Counted from the stretch's first letter, positions 34,408 through 43,044 are shown. The stretch: 64,000 bases of DNA from Flavobacterium antarcticum DSM 19726 (GCF_000419685.1 NZ_ATTM01000003.1:186846-250845), one strand, 5' to 3'. A program made the numbers and translations. The notes: a model not told the origin generated them from the sequence alone.

Positions 34408-34764
34408 TTAATCTATGTATTCTTTCTCTAAAAAATAACTGACAATTGCTTCTTTCATTAAAACGGTCTGTTCGCCTGCTTTTAATGTTGGCAATTCTTC
34501 TTTTACACTATAATGTGGCCAACCTTCTTGGTCCACGTGGTCAAAAGTGTAAAATCCGTAAGGTTCTAACAATCGACAAATGGCGATGTGCATCAAATTT
34601 AACTTCTCGTCTTTCTTGAATTTATCGTGTACTTTTCCTAATTCTTGAACACCGATTAAATAAATGATGGCGTCCAAATCTAAATCTTCGCCTTTTGAAA
34701 ATTGGTCTGAAAGTTTAGCGACTAAACCTTCCCAACGCTCTTTAAGTTGTATATCTCTTGACAT
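34408..34764 (-). CDS. Conserved hypothetical protein
   Basis: A 118-residue soluble protein, helical at the start (RDIQLKERWEGLVAKLSDQF) and acidic overall. I do not recognise a named domain. The central segment LDAIIYLIGVQELGKV and the aromatic segment PYGFYTFDHVDQEGWPHYS look conserved and well folded. There is no signal peptide. It is divergent from the CvpA gene, with back-to-back promoters in the 116-bp gap. Confidence 0.75.
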   Translation of the reverse strand: MSRDIQLKERWEGLVAKLSDQFSKGEDLDLDAIIYLIGVQELGKVHDKFKKDEKLNLMHIAICRLLEPYGFYTFDHVDQEGWPHYSVKEELPTLKAGEQTVLMKEAIVSYFLEKEYID

Positions 34765-34815
34765 TGTCTTTTTATATTGAAAAGAAGCGGTTTTGCTTCT
34801 GTGAAATTGTAGCTA

Positions 34816-34850
34816 CAAAGATACGTCGTTGCTTTTGGTTTTTCTACAAA
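34816..34850 (-). promoter_or_regulatory. Putative promoter for the 118-residue protein
   Basis: On the minus strand TATCTTTG (34816-34823) is an exact -7 match, with TTTG 23 bp upstream (34847-34850). It overlaps the divergent cvpA promoter, so the two may compete. Confidence 0.5.
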
Positions 34851-34864
34851 AGTAACTACCTTGG
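34834..34864 (+). promoter_or_regulatory. Bacteroidetes-type promoter for the CvpA-family gene
   Basis: TTTG at 34834-34837, exactly 19 bp, then TACCTTGG at 34857-34864 (seven of eight). It supports ATG 34881 as the start. Confidence 0.55.
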
Positions 34865-34880
34865 CCAAACATTTTTTATT

Positions 34881-35396
34881 ATGCAAGTTATTGACATTAT
34901 TCTAGGTTGTTTGCTTTTATACGGATTGGTTCGTGGGTTTTGGAACGGATTTTTTATTGAAATTGCTTCTTTGTTTTCACTCCTTTTGGGAATTTTTATT
35001 GCGATTAAGTTTTCTTCTTTTGCGCAATCCCTTTTAAGTTCACATGTTTCTTGGTCGCCGAAAACGATTCAGATTACGGCATTCGCATTGACATTTATTG
35101 CAGTAGTCATCGGCTTATCCGTTCTTGCTAAATTTTTAACTACAATCTCAAAATTCGCTGGTTTGGGAATTTTTAATAAAATTGCAGGTGCTTTTTTCGG
35201 TTTGTTGAAAACAATTCTTTTAATGAGTGTTGCACTTCACTTTTTTCAAAAGATGAACTCAAAAGCAAGTTTTGTTTCGAAGGAACAATTGGTAAAATCG
35301 ATTTTGTATTATCCTACTTTAGAAGTTTCTGGGAAAATTTATCCTACTTTGGAAAGTTGGTTTGAGGAATTTTATCCTAGTAAAGAAGAGCGATAG
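34881..35396 (+). CDS. CvpA-family membrane protein
   Basis: A 171-residue inner-membrane protein with four hydrophobic segments near residues 3-20, 27-46, 63-88 and 98-118. The beginning VIDIILGCLLLYGLVRGFWNGF matches the CvpA/colicin V production family, where members contribute to envelope integrity and stress tolerance. ATG 34881 is preferred over a longer reading that would start inside the divergent gene and precede the promoter. It ends 20 bp before a REP palindrome. Confidence 0.88.
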   Translation: MQVIDIILGCLLLYGLVRGFWNGFFIEIASLFSLLLGIFIAIKFSSFAQSLLSSHVSWSPKTIQITAFALTFIAVVIGLSVLAKFLTTISKFAGLGIFNKIAGAFFGLLKTILLMSVALHFFQKMNSKASFVSKEQLVKSILYYPTLEVSGKIYPTLESWFEEFYPSKEER

Positions 35397-35416
35397 AATA
35401 TTTCTATCTACAAGAT

Positions 35417-35519
35417 CCCGCGGTTGAAACCGTGGGCGATATTTTAGCATGATAATAAATTGTATTCAAGCTAAATTCGTATTCCGACTTTCAAAAATTG
35501 GCCACGGTTTTAACCGTGG
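35417..35519. repeat. Paired REP element (BIME), copy A
   Basis: Two palindromes face each other: CCCGCGGTTGAAACCGTGGG at 35417-35436 and CCACGGTTTTAACCGTGG at 35502-35519. The first is followed by GATATTTTAGCATGATAATAA and the second preceded by AAAATTGG. Copy B at 38037 has the same arrangement. It lies between convergent genes. Confidence 0.8.
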
Positions 35520-35531
35520 TGCGAAATGAAT

Positions 35532-37040
35532 TTAATTTGCATTAATTAATTCCAATACAAATTTCATCTGTGTGTCTTCCTGCTTTAAATAATCCTCGTA
35601 AGTTTGCCTCACATTAAAATCCGGAATAATTCCTCGACCAAATATTTGATTTTCCTTTTTCAAAACATCTTGATCTAAATTAACAACAGAAAATTGAGTT
35701 ACAATTTTAGAATCTGGTAATTTATATTCCATTGGCGTGTGACCATTATGACCATAATATCCTCCCATAGTTTCTTCGCCAACCGTGGTTGTATTTGTAT
35801 TTCCCGCTAACATTGACGCAAATAAACTTCCGGCGGAAGCAATTGCTGGACTGGTTAGCAAATATATTTTACCCTTAAATGCATTCGTGTTTGGCGTTCT
35901 AACTTTGTGGTCGTCACTATTTTCGTCTTGATAAAGTTTATCATCAATTTCTTTTGTGAATATTTCTTGAAATTCCTTGTTGAATTTTCCAATGAAGAGC
36001 GGTCGCAAAAATCTTTGGATTTTACTGTCGTAATATTTAAGTAGCGGGATTTTCTTAAAACTAATCCAAGCTTGCTTATTTTCTTGGAAATTTCGTTGAG
36101 TCAAATAAGAATAAGTCACAAGATCGTTTGGGTCCGTTCCTCCACCATTTTGCCGAACATCAACAATCAGATTCTTTACTTCCTCTTTTTTAATTGTAGT
36201 AAAAATACTGTCTAAAAAAGCAACGTAAGTATGATGTTCTTTAGAATTTTCATTACCCATTACAAAAGTATAGATGGTTAAAACACCTATTGAATCATTT
36301 ATCTTTTTATAGTTATATTTTTTATCTTCGGGCAAATCAGCGTAATAAATATTGTCAAAGTTAGCAGAATATCTTTTGATAAAGTTAGCGTAATAGCCAG
36401 AATAACTAACACTTTCTATAACTTTAGTTTCAAGCGAATTCGGTTTTCGCCCTTTATAATTAACCGTGAATTGGTTTTTCAGTCCATAATGTAAACGATA
36501 ATATTTTGCAAAATTAGTTCGAATCCCTATCCTTTTTCCCGTTAGATTGTCGCCATCAGTGGTGTAATATTTATTGAAATTGGAAATAATTTCTTCAATT
36601 GAAACATTGTCAATCGAAATAAGCTCGGAACCTAGAGGAATTGCTCCATTTTCGAAGTTTATCAGCCATTTTCCGTCAATCCATTTTACAGGAAAAGGAA
36701 AATAGCCTGAAGTTTCTTTACGCAATTTTTGTATTATTTTTTTCGGTAAAAAAGTTTCATTATGAACACTTCCTTCGAAATTAGTCAATTGACAAATAAT
36801 ATTATAAAATTCTCGGTAACTTGAAGATGTAGTTATTTCTTTATCAGCCCAATTATAAATACTATCAATTTGCGCTTTCGTTCGATATTTATAAAGACCC
36901 GAATTTGCTTTAACTCGGATTTCTTTGAAAATTGCTAAATCTTCACGCATGTTTTTCTGTGAAAAAACATCGTCAATAGATTGCGAAAATGCAAAGTTTG
37001 AAAGCAGGATAAAAATTAGTAGAGAAGTAGCGTTTTTCAT
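35532..37040 (-). CDS. S41-family (C-terminal processing) peptidase
   Basis: A 502-residue secreted peptidase with a signal peptide (MKNATSLLIFILLSNFAFSQ). The catalytic serine is in SPAIASAGSLFASML (about residue 405), preceded by the substrate-loop segment VRQNGGGTDPNDLVTY (about 318-333), both features of tail-specific proteases. The first 200 residues are a cap domain; a PDZ-like region is around GSELISIDNVSIEEII. It would act in the periplasm or outside; the substrate is unknown. ATG 37040 is preferred to an upstream ATG at 37154 because the signal peptide starts there, a -7 element lies between, and the longer form would overlap the AraC gene. Confidence 0.87.
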   Translation of the reverse strand: MKNATSLLIFILLSNFAFSQSIDDVFSQKNMREDLAIFKEIRVKANSGLYKYRTKAQIDSIYNWADKEITTSSSYREFYNIICQLTNFEGSVHNETFLPKKIIQKLRKETSGYFPFPVKWIDGKWLINFENGAIPLGSELISIDNVSIEEIISNFNKYYTTDGDNLTGKRIGIRTNFAKYYRLHYGLKNQFTVNYKGRKPNSLETKVIESVSYSGYYANFIKRYSANFDNIYYADLPEDKKYNYKKINDSIGVLTIYTFVMGNENSKEHHTYVAFLDSIFTTIKKEEVKNLIVDVRQNGGGTDPNDLVTYSYLTQRNFQENKQAWISFKKIPLLKYYDSKIQRFLRPLFIGKFNKEFQEIFTKEIDDKLYQDENSDDHKVRTPNTNAFKGKIYLLTSPAIASAGSLFASMLAGNTNTTTVGEETMGGYYGHNGHTPMEYKLPDSKIVTQFSVVNLDQDVLKKENQIFGRGIIPDFNVRQTYEDYLKQEDTQMKFVLELINAN

Positions 37041-37058
37041 TTGAGTCGAAATAGTTGT

Positions 37059-37066
37059 CAAATGTA
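37059..37066 (-). promoter_or_regulatory. Putative -7 element for the S41 peptidase
   Basis: TACATTTG on the minus strand, an exact TANNTTTG match, 18 bp before the ATG. It suggests the peptidase can be transcribed separately from the araC-type gene upstream. Confidence 0.45.
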
Positions 37067-37104
37067 ATCGTATAAGAAATAGAGTACTTGTATAATATTG
37101 GCTA

Positions 37105-37878
37105 TTATATTTTCGCAGAAAGGCTTTCTTGATATTTCTTTGGCGAAACACCAATAAATCGCTTGAAGGTTTTAGAAAAATGAGCTAAATCTGTAAAATT
37201 ATATTGATAAGCAATATCGGTAAGTTCTGAATTTGAATCAATTAATTTTTTACTTGAGAAAATTTTCTTCATCAAAATATAATTAATTGGTGTCATTCCT
37301 GTCGAAGCTTTGAATTTCTTTGCAAATCCAAACTTGTTGATATTTGCCATTTCAGCCAATTCATTCAAGCAGAATTTACTACAAATATGCTTTTCGATGT
37401 AGGTATTAATTTCCTTAAAACTGTCGAAATTCAAGGCTGAATATTCATTTTCATTTTCTTCTGAATACGATTTCAAAAATTCTAAAAACCTTTTCAAAGC
37501 AATTTCAATAAGGGAATCATTTCTCGAATCAATTGCTTCTTTAACTTTTAAAAATAACAGGTTTGCTCTCTTACTGTTTATTTTTCTATTCAGAAAGATG
37601 ATGTTTTTTCCATCCAAAGCCGATTTCATTAAATCGTTTGAGATGTAAATCGTATCGAATTTTAAAGGAAAATTGATGTCAATTATAGGATTCGAATGAA
37701 TTTCAAAGGGATTCGTTATCGAGATACTTCCGGCTTCACTAAACAAACTTTGATGCTCAAAATCGATTTGTTCCGTTCCTTGATGAATCAGCGAAATGCA
37801 AAACGTTTCATGAAAATGCTTTGGAAAATCAGTAGTTTGATTGTCTATCGAAATGTATTCTAAATCGTCAAAGTTCAT
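37105..37878 (-). CDS. AraC-family transcriptional regulator
   Basis: A 257-residue regulator with an N-terminal cupin-like ligand domain (HFHETFCISLIHQGTEQIDF near residues 21-40) and a C-terminal double helix-turn-helix (about 155-252), with LNELAEMANINKFGFAKKFK as the first and LTDIAYQYNFTDLAHFSKTF plus the PKKYQ end as the second. The ligand is unknown. It is 64 bp upstream of the S41 peptidase on the same strand, so it is the likeliest regulator of that gene, though this is only positional inference. Confidence 0.92.
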   Translation of the reverse strand: MNFDDLEYISIDNQTTDFPKHFHETFCISLIHQGTEQIDFEHQSLFSEAGSISITNPFEIHSNPIIDINFPLKFDTIYISNDLMKSALDGKNIIFLNRKINSKRANLLFLKVKEAIDSRNDSLIEIALKRFLEFLKSYSEENENEYSALNFDSFKEINTYIEKHICSKFCLNELAEMANINKFGFAKKFKASTGMTPINYILMKKIFSSKKLIDSNSELTDIAYQYNFTDLAHFSKTFKRFIGVSPKKYQESLSAKI

Positions 37879-37931
37879 TTGCTGGAATTGAAGTTGGCGT
37901 AAAGTTAGTTTAATTATCTTAAATTGCTTAT

Positions 37932-38015
37932 GCTAGCGCGAGCGTCCCGCTGGAGACAACAACAAATAAGATTTGGTTTTACGTTTATGGGTACGAGCGA
38001 GACGCTCGCACTAGC
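37932..38015. repeat. GCGAGCGTC inverted repeat
   Basis: Arms GCTAGCGCGAGCGTCCCGCT (37932-37951) and AGCGAGACGCTCGCACTAGC (37996-38015) are complementary with two mismatches, around a 44-base spacer. It is GC-rich against an AT-rich background and abuts REP copy B. Confidence 0.75.
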
Positions 38016-38036
38016 TTGAGTTTTCTATTTATAAAA

Positions 38037-38141
38037 CCCGACGGTTGAAACCGTGGGCAATATTTTAGCGCGATAATAAATAATTATTGGAGTTAAAATT
38101 GACCTCCAATATTCAAACATTGGCCACGGTTTTAACCGTGG
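38037..38141. repeat. Paired REP element (BIME), copy B
   Basis: CCCGACGGTTGAAACCGTGGG at 38037-38057 (one extra G) and CCACGGTTTTAACCGTGG at 38124-38141. The tail CAATATTTTAGCGCGATAATAA after the first and ACATTGG before the second match copy A closely, while the middle differs. It lies just beyond the batE stop codon. Confidence 0.8.
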
Positions 38142-38156
38142 TATAGTAAATAAAAT

Positions 38157-38900
38157 TTACTTCAATTCCTTTATACTACTCGCCTTAATCCAACCATCCG
38201 TTCCATCAGGAAGCGATATCCTTCTCCAATTGTCAAGATTTTCTTTCACCTCAACCTTTGTTCCTTCGTGTAAAGTAAAAGCGTCAGAACTTTCAGTTTT
38301 AGGTTCAGCTTTTACAGCAACCATTTCGTCGAAAACAATCGCAGGACGGTATAATTCATCATTACTTTTCTCTGAAATCGACGCGAATATTGCTAACACC
38401 AAAACAATTCCCGACAGAAACATTCCGCCAAAAAATATACGTTTTAATAGCGTTCGGTGTGAAAAATAATATCCAATGAAGAATAGCAAAATAAAAAACG
38501 AACCAAAAACTGCAACCCAAGCCCAAGAATTATAATGTCTCGACGAAGTCAAATTGGTCAACACTTTTTCAAAGCCAACTTCAGGCAATTCTTTTACCTC
38601 ATCAATTTGGAGCTTTTGAGCAAAAGCAAGGTTGTTTAAAATCTGTTTATCGTTAGGTTTTATCAACAATGCTTTTTCAAAATTGTAAATTGCAGGCGCA
38701 ACTTTGTTCAATTTGTAGTATGAATTCCCCAAATTAAAATACAATTCCGCTGATTGCTTATTGGTTTTTAAAACCGATTCGTATGCTTGAACTGCATCTT
38801 GAAATTGATTTTTTCGGTACAATTCATTTCCTTTTTCAAAACCGTTTTGGGCAAGAAAAATTTGCGGAAGCAATAATAATATATAAAGTAGATTTTTCAT
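38157..38900 (-). CDS. batE: BatE: TPR and SH3 domain protein
   Basis: A 247-residue protein with a signal peptide (ending IFLAQ), two to three TPR motifs (about residues 20-95), two membrane segments (about 128-148 and 155-175) and a C-terminal SH3-like domain (AVKAEPKTESSDAFTLHEG to the end, including WRRISLPDGTDGWI). This matches BatE of the Bacteroides aerotolerance operon, whose products form an envelope complex needed for oxidative stress tolerance. It is the last gene of the operon and is separated from batD by a GxxExxY gene. Confidence 0.85.
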   Translation of the reverse strand: MKNLLYILLLLPQIFLAQNGFEKGNELYRKNQFQDAVQAYESVLKTNKQSAELYFNLGNSYYKLNKVAPAIYNFEKALLIKPNDKQILNNLAFAQKLQIDEVKELPEVGFEKVLTNLTSSRHYNSWAWVAVFGSFFILLFFIGYYFSHRTLLKRIFFGGMFLSGIVLVLAIFASISEKSNDELYRPAIVFDEMVAVKAEPKTESSDAFTLHEGTKVEVKENLDNWRRISLPDGTDGWIKASSIKELK

Positions 38901-38917
38901 TTTTAAAATATTTTAAA

Positions 38918-38953
38918 CACGAGGTTCACAAAGTTGGCACAAGGTTCACAATG
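38918..38953. repeat. Left boundary repeat of the GxxExxY unit
   Basis: CACGAGGTTCACAAAG and CACAAGGTTCACAATG lie in tandem with a 20-base period. The second contains the 14-base word CACAAGGTTCACAA (38938-38951), found exactly inverted at 39390-39403 on the other side of the GxxExxY gene. Confidence 0.75.
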
Positions 38954-38971
38954 TTAAAATGCTTTTTTCGA

Positions 38972-39352
38972 TTATAGTGTTCCGTTTATTACTCTTTTTA
39001 CTCCGTCTTTTAATAAAACAACATTAAAATTAATTAACAATCCTAATTTGCAATTAGACAATCTTAAATAGGTTAAAATTTGTGCAAGATGTATGTCATT
39101 CAATTTTTCAACCGATTTTATTTCGACAATAAATTTATCTTCTATAATTAAATCTAAACGATATCCAACATCTAATCGAACTTCATCATAAATTAAAGGC
39201 AAAGCTTTTTGTTTCTCAACTTTTAGATTTGCTTTCTTCAATTCATAAAACATACATTCTTCATAAGCACTTTCTAACAATCCCGGACCTAATCTTTTAT
39301 GAACTTTTAAGGCTGATTCAAAAACTACACTTGCAATTTCGTTTTCTGTCAT
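38972..39352 (-). CDS. GxxExxY protein
   Basis: A 126-residue member of the GxxExxY family, named for the motif seen here as GLLESAY within KRLGPGLLESAYEEC (about residues 16-30). The segment GYRLDLIIEDKFIVEIKSVE (about 67-86) has the D...ExK pattern of PD-(D/E)XK nucleases. The biological role of the family is unknown. It interrupts the bat operon between batD and batE, on the same strand, and is bounded by a perfect 14-bp inverted repeat, so it looks like a recently acquired unit. Confidence 0.9.
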   Translation of the reverse strand: MTENEIASVVFESALKVHKRLGPGLLESAYEECMFYELKKANLKVEKQKALPLIYDEVRLDVGYRLDLIIEDKFIVEIKSVEKLNDIHLAQILTYLRLSNCKLGLLINFNVVLLKDGVKRVINGTL

Positions 39353-39389
39353 TTGTTTGGCTTTTATTAATTAAGGGTGTGAAATAATT

Positions 39390-39403
39390 TTGTGAACCTT
39401 GTG
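39390..39403. repeat. Right boundary repeat of the GxxExxY unit
   Basis: TTGTGAACCTTGTG is the exact reverse complement of the word at 38938-38951. The flanking GGTGCCCTTTGTGTTAAA (to 39427) also loosely mirrors TTTAAACACGAGGTTCAC on the left. Confidence 0.75.
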
Positions 39404-39423
39404 ATTCCTTGGTGCCCTTTGTG

Positions 39424-41193
39424 TTAAAGAATTTGTTTTTCTAATTCAGAAATCAATCCCACTGCTTTGTCAAAATCCGACTGAATTGCCACACTTGATG
39501 ACGGAGCATATCGAGCGAATTCGCAGTTATCCACTAATTTAATAAATTCAGAAACTGTGTTTTCATCCGCTTTTCGTTCTAACAAAACAGCGTGAATCGT
39601 AGCTTTACTCATCTCCGAAGTTTCGATATGCAACTTTGCTTTCAAGAAATTATGCAATGCTTTTTCTAAAGCGATGTAAAATAATTCTTTATTTTGAAGT
39701 TGGTTTTTAGCTTCTGATAAATATTTTTTAACCAATTTATTCGAACGACGAATGCGGTTTCCTGTAACGTCACCATCTCTCGCTTCTTTTTTACTTCTGA
39801 AAATCATTAAGATTGGAATACACAAAAACGGAAAAATCACCAACCCATAAAACAATGAACTTCCAAAAAAGTCCTCTTGTTTGATTGGTTTCAAATCTGT
39901 TTTCAACTTGATGAACTCAAATTTAGAATTCGCAGTAATCGTTCTTTTATTCGATGGCTCATCAGGACTTTGAGCAGCAACTGCAGCTGTACTTTCTGGA
40001 CCGTCTAAAACTTTGACCATTATTTCAGGTGAAGAAATGGTTTTGTAACGCTGCGATTTCAAATCAAAGTACGAAAAAGTCATCGGTTTGATTGGATATT
40101 CGCCTTTGTATTGAGGAATAACCTTGTAAGTATCGGAGATGGAACCCGTCATTCCGCTCAATGGAGAATTGACATTTTCTTTATGAACAGGGTCGTACAT
40201 TTCTAAAGCTGTTGGCACGACCGGTTTTGGTAAGGTAAATAATTTTAAATTTCCTGTTCCTGAAACTACAACTTTCAACTCTAAACTTTCGCCGTGTTTC
40301 AAAGTTGTTTTTGATGGTTTTGCTTCGAAATTAAAGTTTCCAACCGCTCCTGTAAAATCTGCTGGCTTACCATTTTCAGGCAACGCTTTTACGTTTATAG
40401 TTTTGGCTCCAGCCGAAACTCTCTTGTTTGATTGTGTTGTTTGTACTTGGCCAAAGAAATTTCTACGGTTTGTAGGAAGTTCTAAATCAATATCCATTGA
40501 CAAAGGTTCGATAGATAACTTACCTGATTTTTGAGGATACAAAACTGTTTTTCGCAACGTAACTACGCGTGCTCTTTCGCCATTATAATTTCCTTCTTCA
40601 ACAACTAATTGCTTGATATCAATGTTTTGACTCCAAAAATCGTTGTATTTCGGTTTGTCTAATTCACGCCAATTTGTAATTCCGATGTTGTAACTGAAAT
40701 ACAATTTGTAAACCACAGTAATCGGTTCGTTGATATATGGATTCACTTTTGAAACTTCAGCAACAAGATGAATCGCATCATTTGCCGAAATTTGTGGCGC
40801 GTCTTGTGGGTTTTTAGGAACATCAATTGCAGCGCCTACATTTATTTTTACCGGCGACGTTTTATACGTTTGACCGTTGATTTCAATACTGGCTTGATTG
40901 ATAGTTACGTTTCCTTTTCGCGTAGGCAATAAAAAATACGAATAACTTTTATTAAACGACGAACGTCCATTTACCCACGATTGACTCACTTGTTGCATCG
41001 GACCATTCACCACTCGAAAACCATCAAAATCAGGTGGTGTAAAATTATCACCATCTGCATTCATTGAGAAATCAACACGAAGTCGCTCGTTCAATCCAAG
41101 CGAAGTTTTGCTGACTTTAGCTTCAAATTCAACTTGTTGCGCAAAAGTGGCTACACTAAAAAAGAATACATATAATAGAAGTAACTTTTTCAT
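39424..41193 (-). CDS. batD: BatD family protein
   Basis: A 589-residue membrane protein with a signal peptide (ending ATFAQ), several beta-sandwich domains, and a membrane helix at about residues 445-465 (SLFYGLVIFPFLCIPILMIF) followed by a cytoplasmic helical tail. Characteristic BatD segments include SKTSLGLNERLRVDFSMN near the start and FEAKPSKTTLKHGESLELKV (about 292-311). It is an envelope component of the Bat/MoxR system. It follows batC by 33 bp. Confidence 0.92.
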   Translation of the reverse strand: MKKLLLLYVFFFSVATFAQQVEFEAKVSKTSLGLNERLRVDFSMNADGDNFTPPDFDGFRVVNGPMQQVSQSWVNGRSSFNKSYSYFLLPTRKGNVTINQASIEINGQTYKTSPVKINVGAAIDVPKNPQDAPQISANDAIHLVAEVSKVNPYINEPITVVYKLYFSYNIGITNWRELDKPKYNDFWSQNIDIKQLVVEEGNYNGERARVVTLRKTVLYPQKSGKLSIEPLSMDIDLELPTNRRNFFGQVQTTQSNKRVSAGAKTINVKALPENGKPADFTGAVGNFNFEAKPSKTTLKHGESLELKVVVSGTGNLKLFTLPKPVVPTALEMYDPVHKENVNSPLSGMTGSISDTYKVIPQYKGEYPIKPMTFSYFDLKSQRYKTISSPEIMVKVLDGPESTAAVAAQSPDEPSNKRTITANSKFEFIKLKTDLKPIKQEDFFGSSLFYGLVIFPFLCIPILMIFRSKKEARDGDVTGNRIRRSNKLVKKYLSEAKNQLQNKELFYIALEKALHNFLKAKLHIETSEMSKATIHAVLLERKADENTVSEFIKLVDNCEFARYAPSSSVAIQSDFDKAVGLISELEKQIL

Positions 41194-41226
41194 TTTCTAA
41201 CTTACATTTTTGTAATTACAATTGGT

Positions 41227-41979
41227 TTACCAATCTTTATCGGTTTCCACGGGTTTTCCTTTTACCTTTTGTGCATTGACTTTTTCCTGCACTCTTTTCT
41301 CATCATTATTTACCGCGTCAAGCAAATTCTGGATGCGTTGTTGCGAAATCTGACCTTCTTTTGGCTTCTTTCCGTCGCCTTTGTCGTCTTTCTCATTTTT
41401 ACCTTCATCCTTTTTGTCCTTGTCTTTATCGCCTTTATTGTCCTTTTTATCCTTGTCGCCGTCTTTCTTATCTTCCTTCTCCTTCTTATCCTGCTCTTTT
41501 TTCTCGTCCTTTTCTTTGTCGTTTTTCTTCTCGTCTTTCGGCGGATTTTCTTTCAACATTTTCTTTGCCAAAGCATAATTATAACGCGTTTCATCGTCAG
41601 ACGGGTTGTTAATTAAAGCCTGTCTGTAAATATTAACCGCTCCTTCGTAATTTTTTTCTTTCATCAAAACATTTCCAAGATTATGAAAAGCCTTATGTTT
41701 TTCAGCTCTTGTCGTGGCGTTTTTAATCGCATTTTGATAAGCAAACTTCGCTTCTGCGGGTTGATTTATGGTGTAAATTGTATTTCCTAAATTGTAATAC
41801 GAATCCGCTTTCTTTGGAAATTTAGACGCAGAAATTCGGTAATTCGTTTCCGCATCTGCATAATTTTTTTCGTTGAAAGCTTCATTCCCTTCCGGCAAAT
41901 TCTTGTCTTTTTCCTGTCCTTTGACTACCAAAGAAAAAAGAATCGCCAAGACTACAACTATATTTTTATAAGTCATCAC
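41227..41979 (-). CDS. batC: BatC: TPR protein with a Lys/Asp/Glu-rich linker
   Basis: A 250-residue protein with signal peptide (ending LVVKGQ) and three TPR units (about residues 28-145: GNEAFNEKNYADAETNYRIS, YYNLGNTIYTINQPAEAKFA, FHNLGNVLMKEKNYEGAVNI). Residues about 150-215 are almost only K, D, E and G, a charged, probably disordered linker, before a short conserved tail (QRIQNLLDAVNNDEKRVQEK). It is a Bat complex scaffold. It begins 2 bp after the batB stop. Confidence 0.9.
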   Translation of the reverse strand: MMTYKNIVVVLAILFSLVVKGQEKDKNLPEGNEAFNEKNYADAETNYRISASKFPKKADSYYNLGNTIYTINQPAEAKFAYQNAIKNATTRAEKHKAFHNLGNVLMKEKNYEGAVNIYRQALINNPSDDETRYNYALAKKMLKENPPKDEKKNDKEKDEKKEQDKKEKEDKKDGDKDKKDNKGDKDKDKKDEGKNEKDDKGDGKKPKEGQISQQRIQNLLDAVNNDEKRVQEKVNAQKVKGKPVETDKDW

Positions 41980-41980
41980 G

Positions 41981-43024
41981 CTAGTTTTTAATTTTTTCTT
42001 CGTTAAACAAATTCATCTTTTTCACCCATCCTGTTTTTTTCTCCAACAGAAATATATCTACAAAAACCAACAACATTCCGAACCCTAAAAACCATTGAAA
42101 CTGTGAATTAAAGTCGGTGAATTGTGTCGATTCAAATTCGGTTTTTTCTATGTTTTCCAATGCTTTTTTGACAAAATCAACCACTTCTTTGGTATTGCTT
42201 CCGTTGATGTATTTCCCTTTTGTCGCTTTGGCAATTTCTTGCAAACTACTTTCATTCAATTTTGTAATTACCACTTCGTTTTGGCGGTCACGCTGAAAAC
42301 TTTCTACGACGCCGTTTCTCTTCAACGGAATTGGACCTCCTTTTGCAGTTCCAACACCGATTGTCAAGATTTTTAAACCTGCTTTATTTGCTTCTTCCGC
42401 GGTTGCTTTTGCTCCTTCAGAATGGTCTTCACCGTCCGAAATCAAAATCACCAATTTGCTGGTTTTACTTTTTTCGTCGAAATAACTTTCCGACATCTTA
42501 ATCGCTTCTTCCAATGAAGTTCCTTGCGAAGAAACCATTCCTGGATTCATGCTTTGCACAAACATTTTGGCCACGCCGTAATCCGTAGTCAACGGTAAAA
42601 CTGGAAAAGCACTTCCGGCATAAGCTACAACGCCAATTCGGTCATTTCCTAATTCATTGATAACTTGCGAAATAATCTGCTTGGTTTTGTCCAACCGATT
42701 CGGTGCGATATCTTCGGCAAGCATACTTTTAGAAACGTCTACAGCAAACACAATGTCAATTCCTTCTCGTTTCACGGTTTCGGTTTTGGTTCCGATTTTT
42801 GGGTTAACCAAAGCAATTATGAAGCAAGCAAATGCCAAAAGCAAAATCACAAATTTCAAAACGGATTTAAAAACTGATTTTTCAGGTGTCAATCTTTTTA
42901 CCAATTCTACATCGCCAAATTCGCGTTGCTTTTTTCTTTTCCAATATAAATTATACAGGAAAATCACCACCAAAATTGGCAGAATAAATAAAAGATATAA
43001 ATATTTTTTTTCGTCTAATTCCAT
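41981..43024 (-). CDS. batB: BatB: von Willebrand A-domain protein
   Basis: A 347-residue inner-membrane protein with membrane segments near residues 8-26, 53-73 and 310-332 enclosing a VWA domain. The MIDAS metal motif is DVSKS (Asp96), with GTSLEEAI and LISDGEDHS completing it. BatA and BatB are paralogues in the aerotolerance operon and are thought to interact through their VWA domains with the MoxR ATPase system. It starts 20 bp after batA ends. Confidence 0.93.
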   Translation of the reverse strand: MELDEKKYLYLLFILPILVVIFLYNLYWKRKKQREFGDVELVKRLTPEKSVFKSVLKFVILLLAFACFIIALVNPKIGTKTETVKREGIDIVFAVDVSKSMLAEDIAPNRLDKTKQIISQVINELGNDRIGVVAYAGSAFPVLPLTTDYGVAKMFVQSMNPGMVSSQGTSLEEAIKMSESYFDEKSKTSKLVILISDGEDHSEGAKATAEEANKAGLKILTIGVGTAKGGPIPLKRNGVVESFQRDRQNEVVITKLNESSLQEIAKATKGKYINGSNTKEVVDFVKKALENIEKTEFESTQFTDFNSQFQWFLGFGMLLVFVDIFLLEKKTGWVKKMNLFNEEKIKN

Positions 43025-43044
43025 TTTTTCAACTAATCGAAATT

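Noticed and set aside
37041-37154. N-terminal extension of the S41 peptidase
   Set aside because: It would overlap the AraC gene, precede the -7 element and hide the signal peptide.
41269-41616. Open frames opposite batC encoding Phe/Leu/Ser-rich proteins
   Set aside because: They are the antisense of the Lys/Asp/Glu-rich batC linker; the composition follows from the repetitive codons and there is no promoter or family signal.
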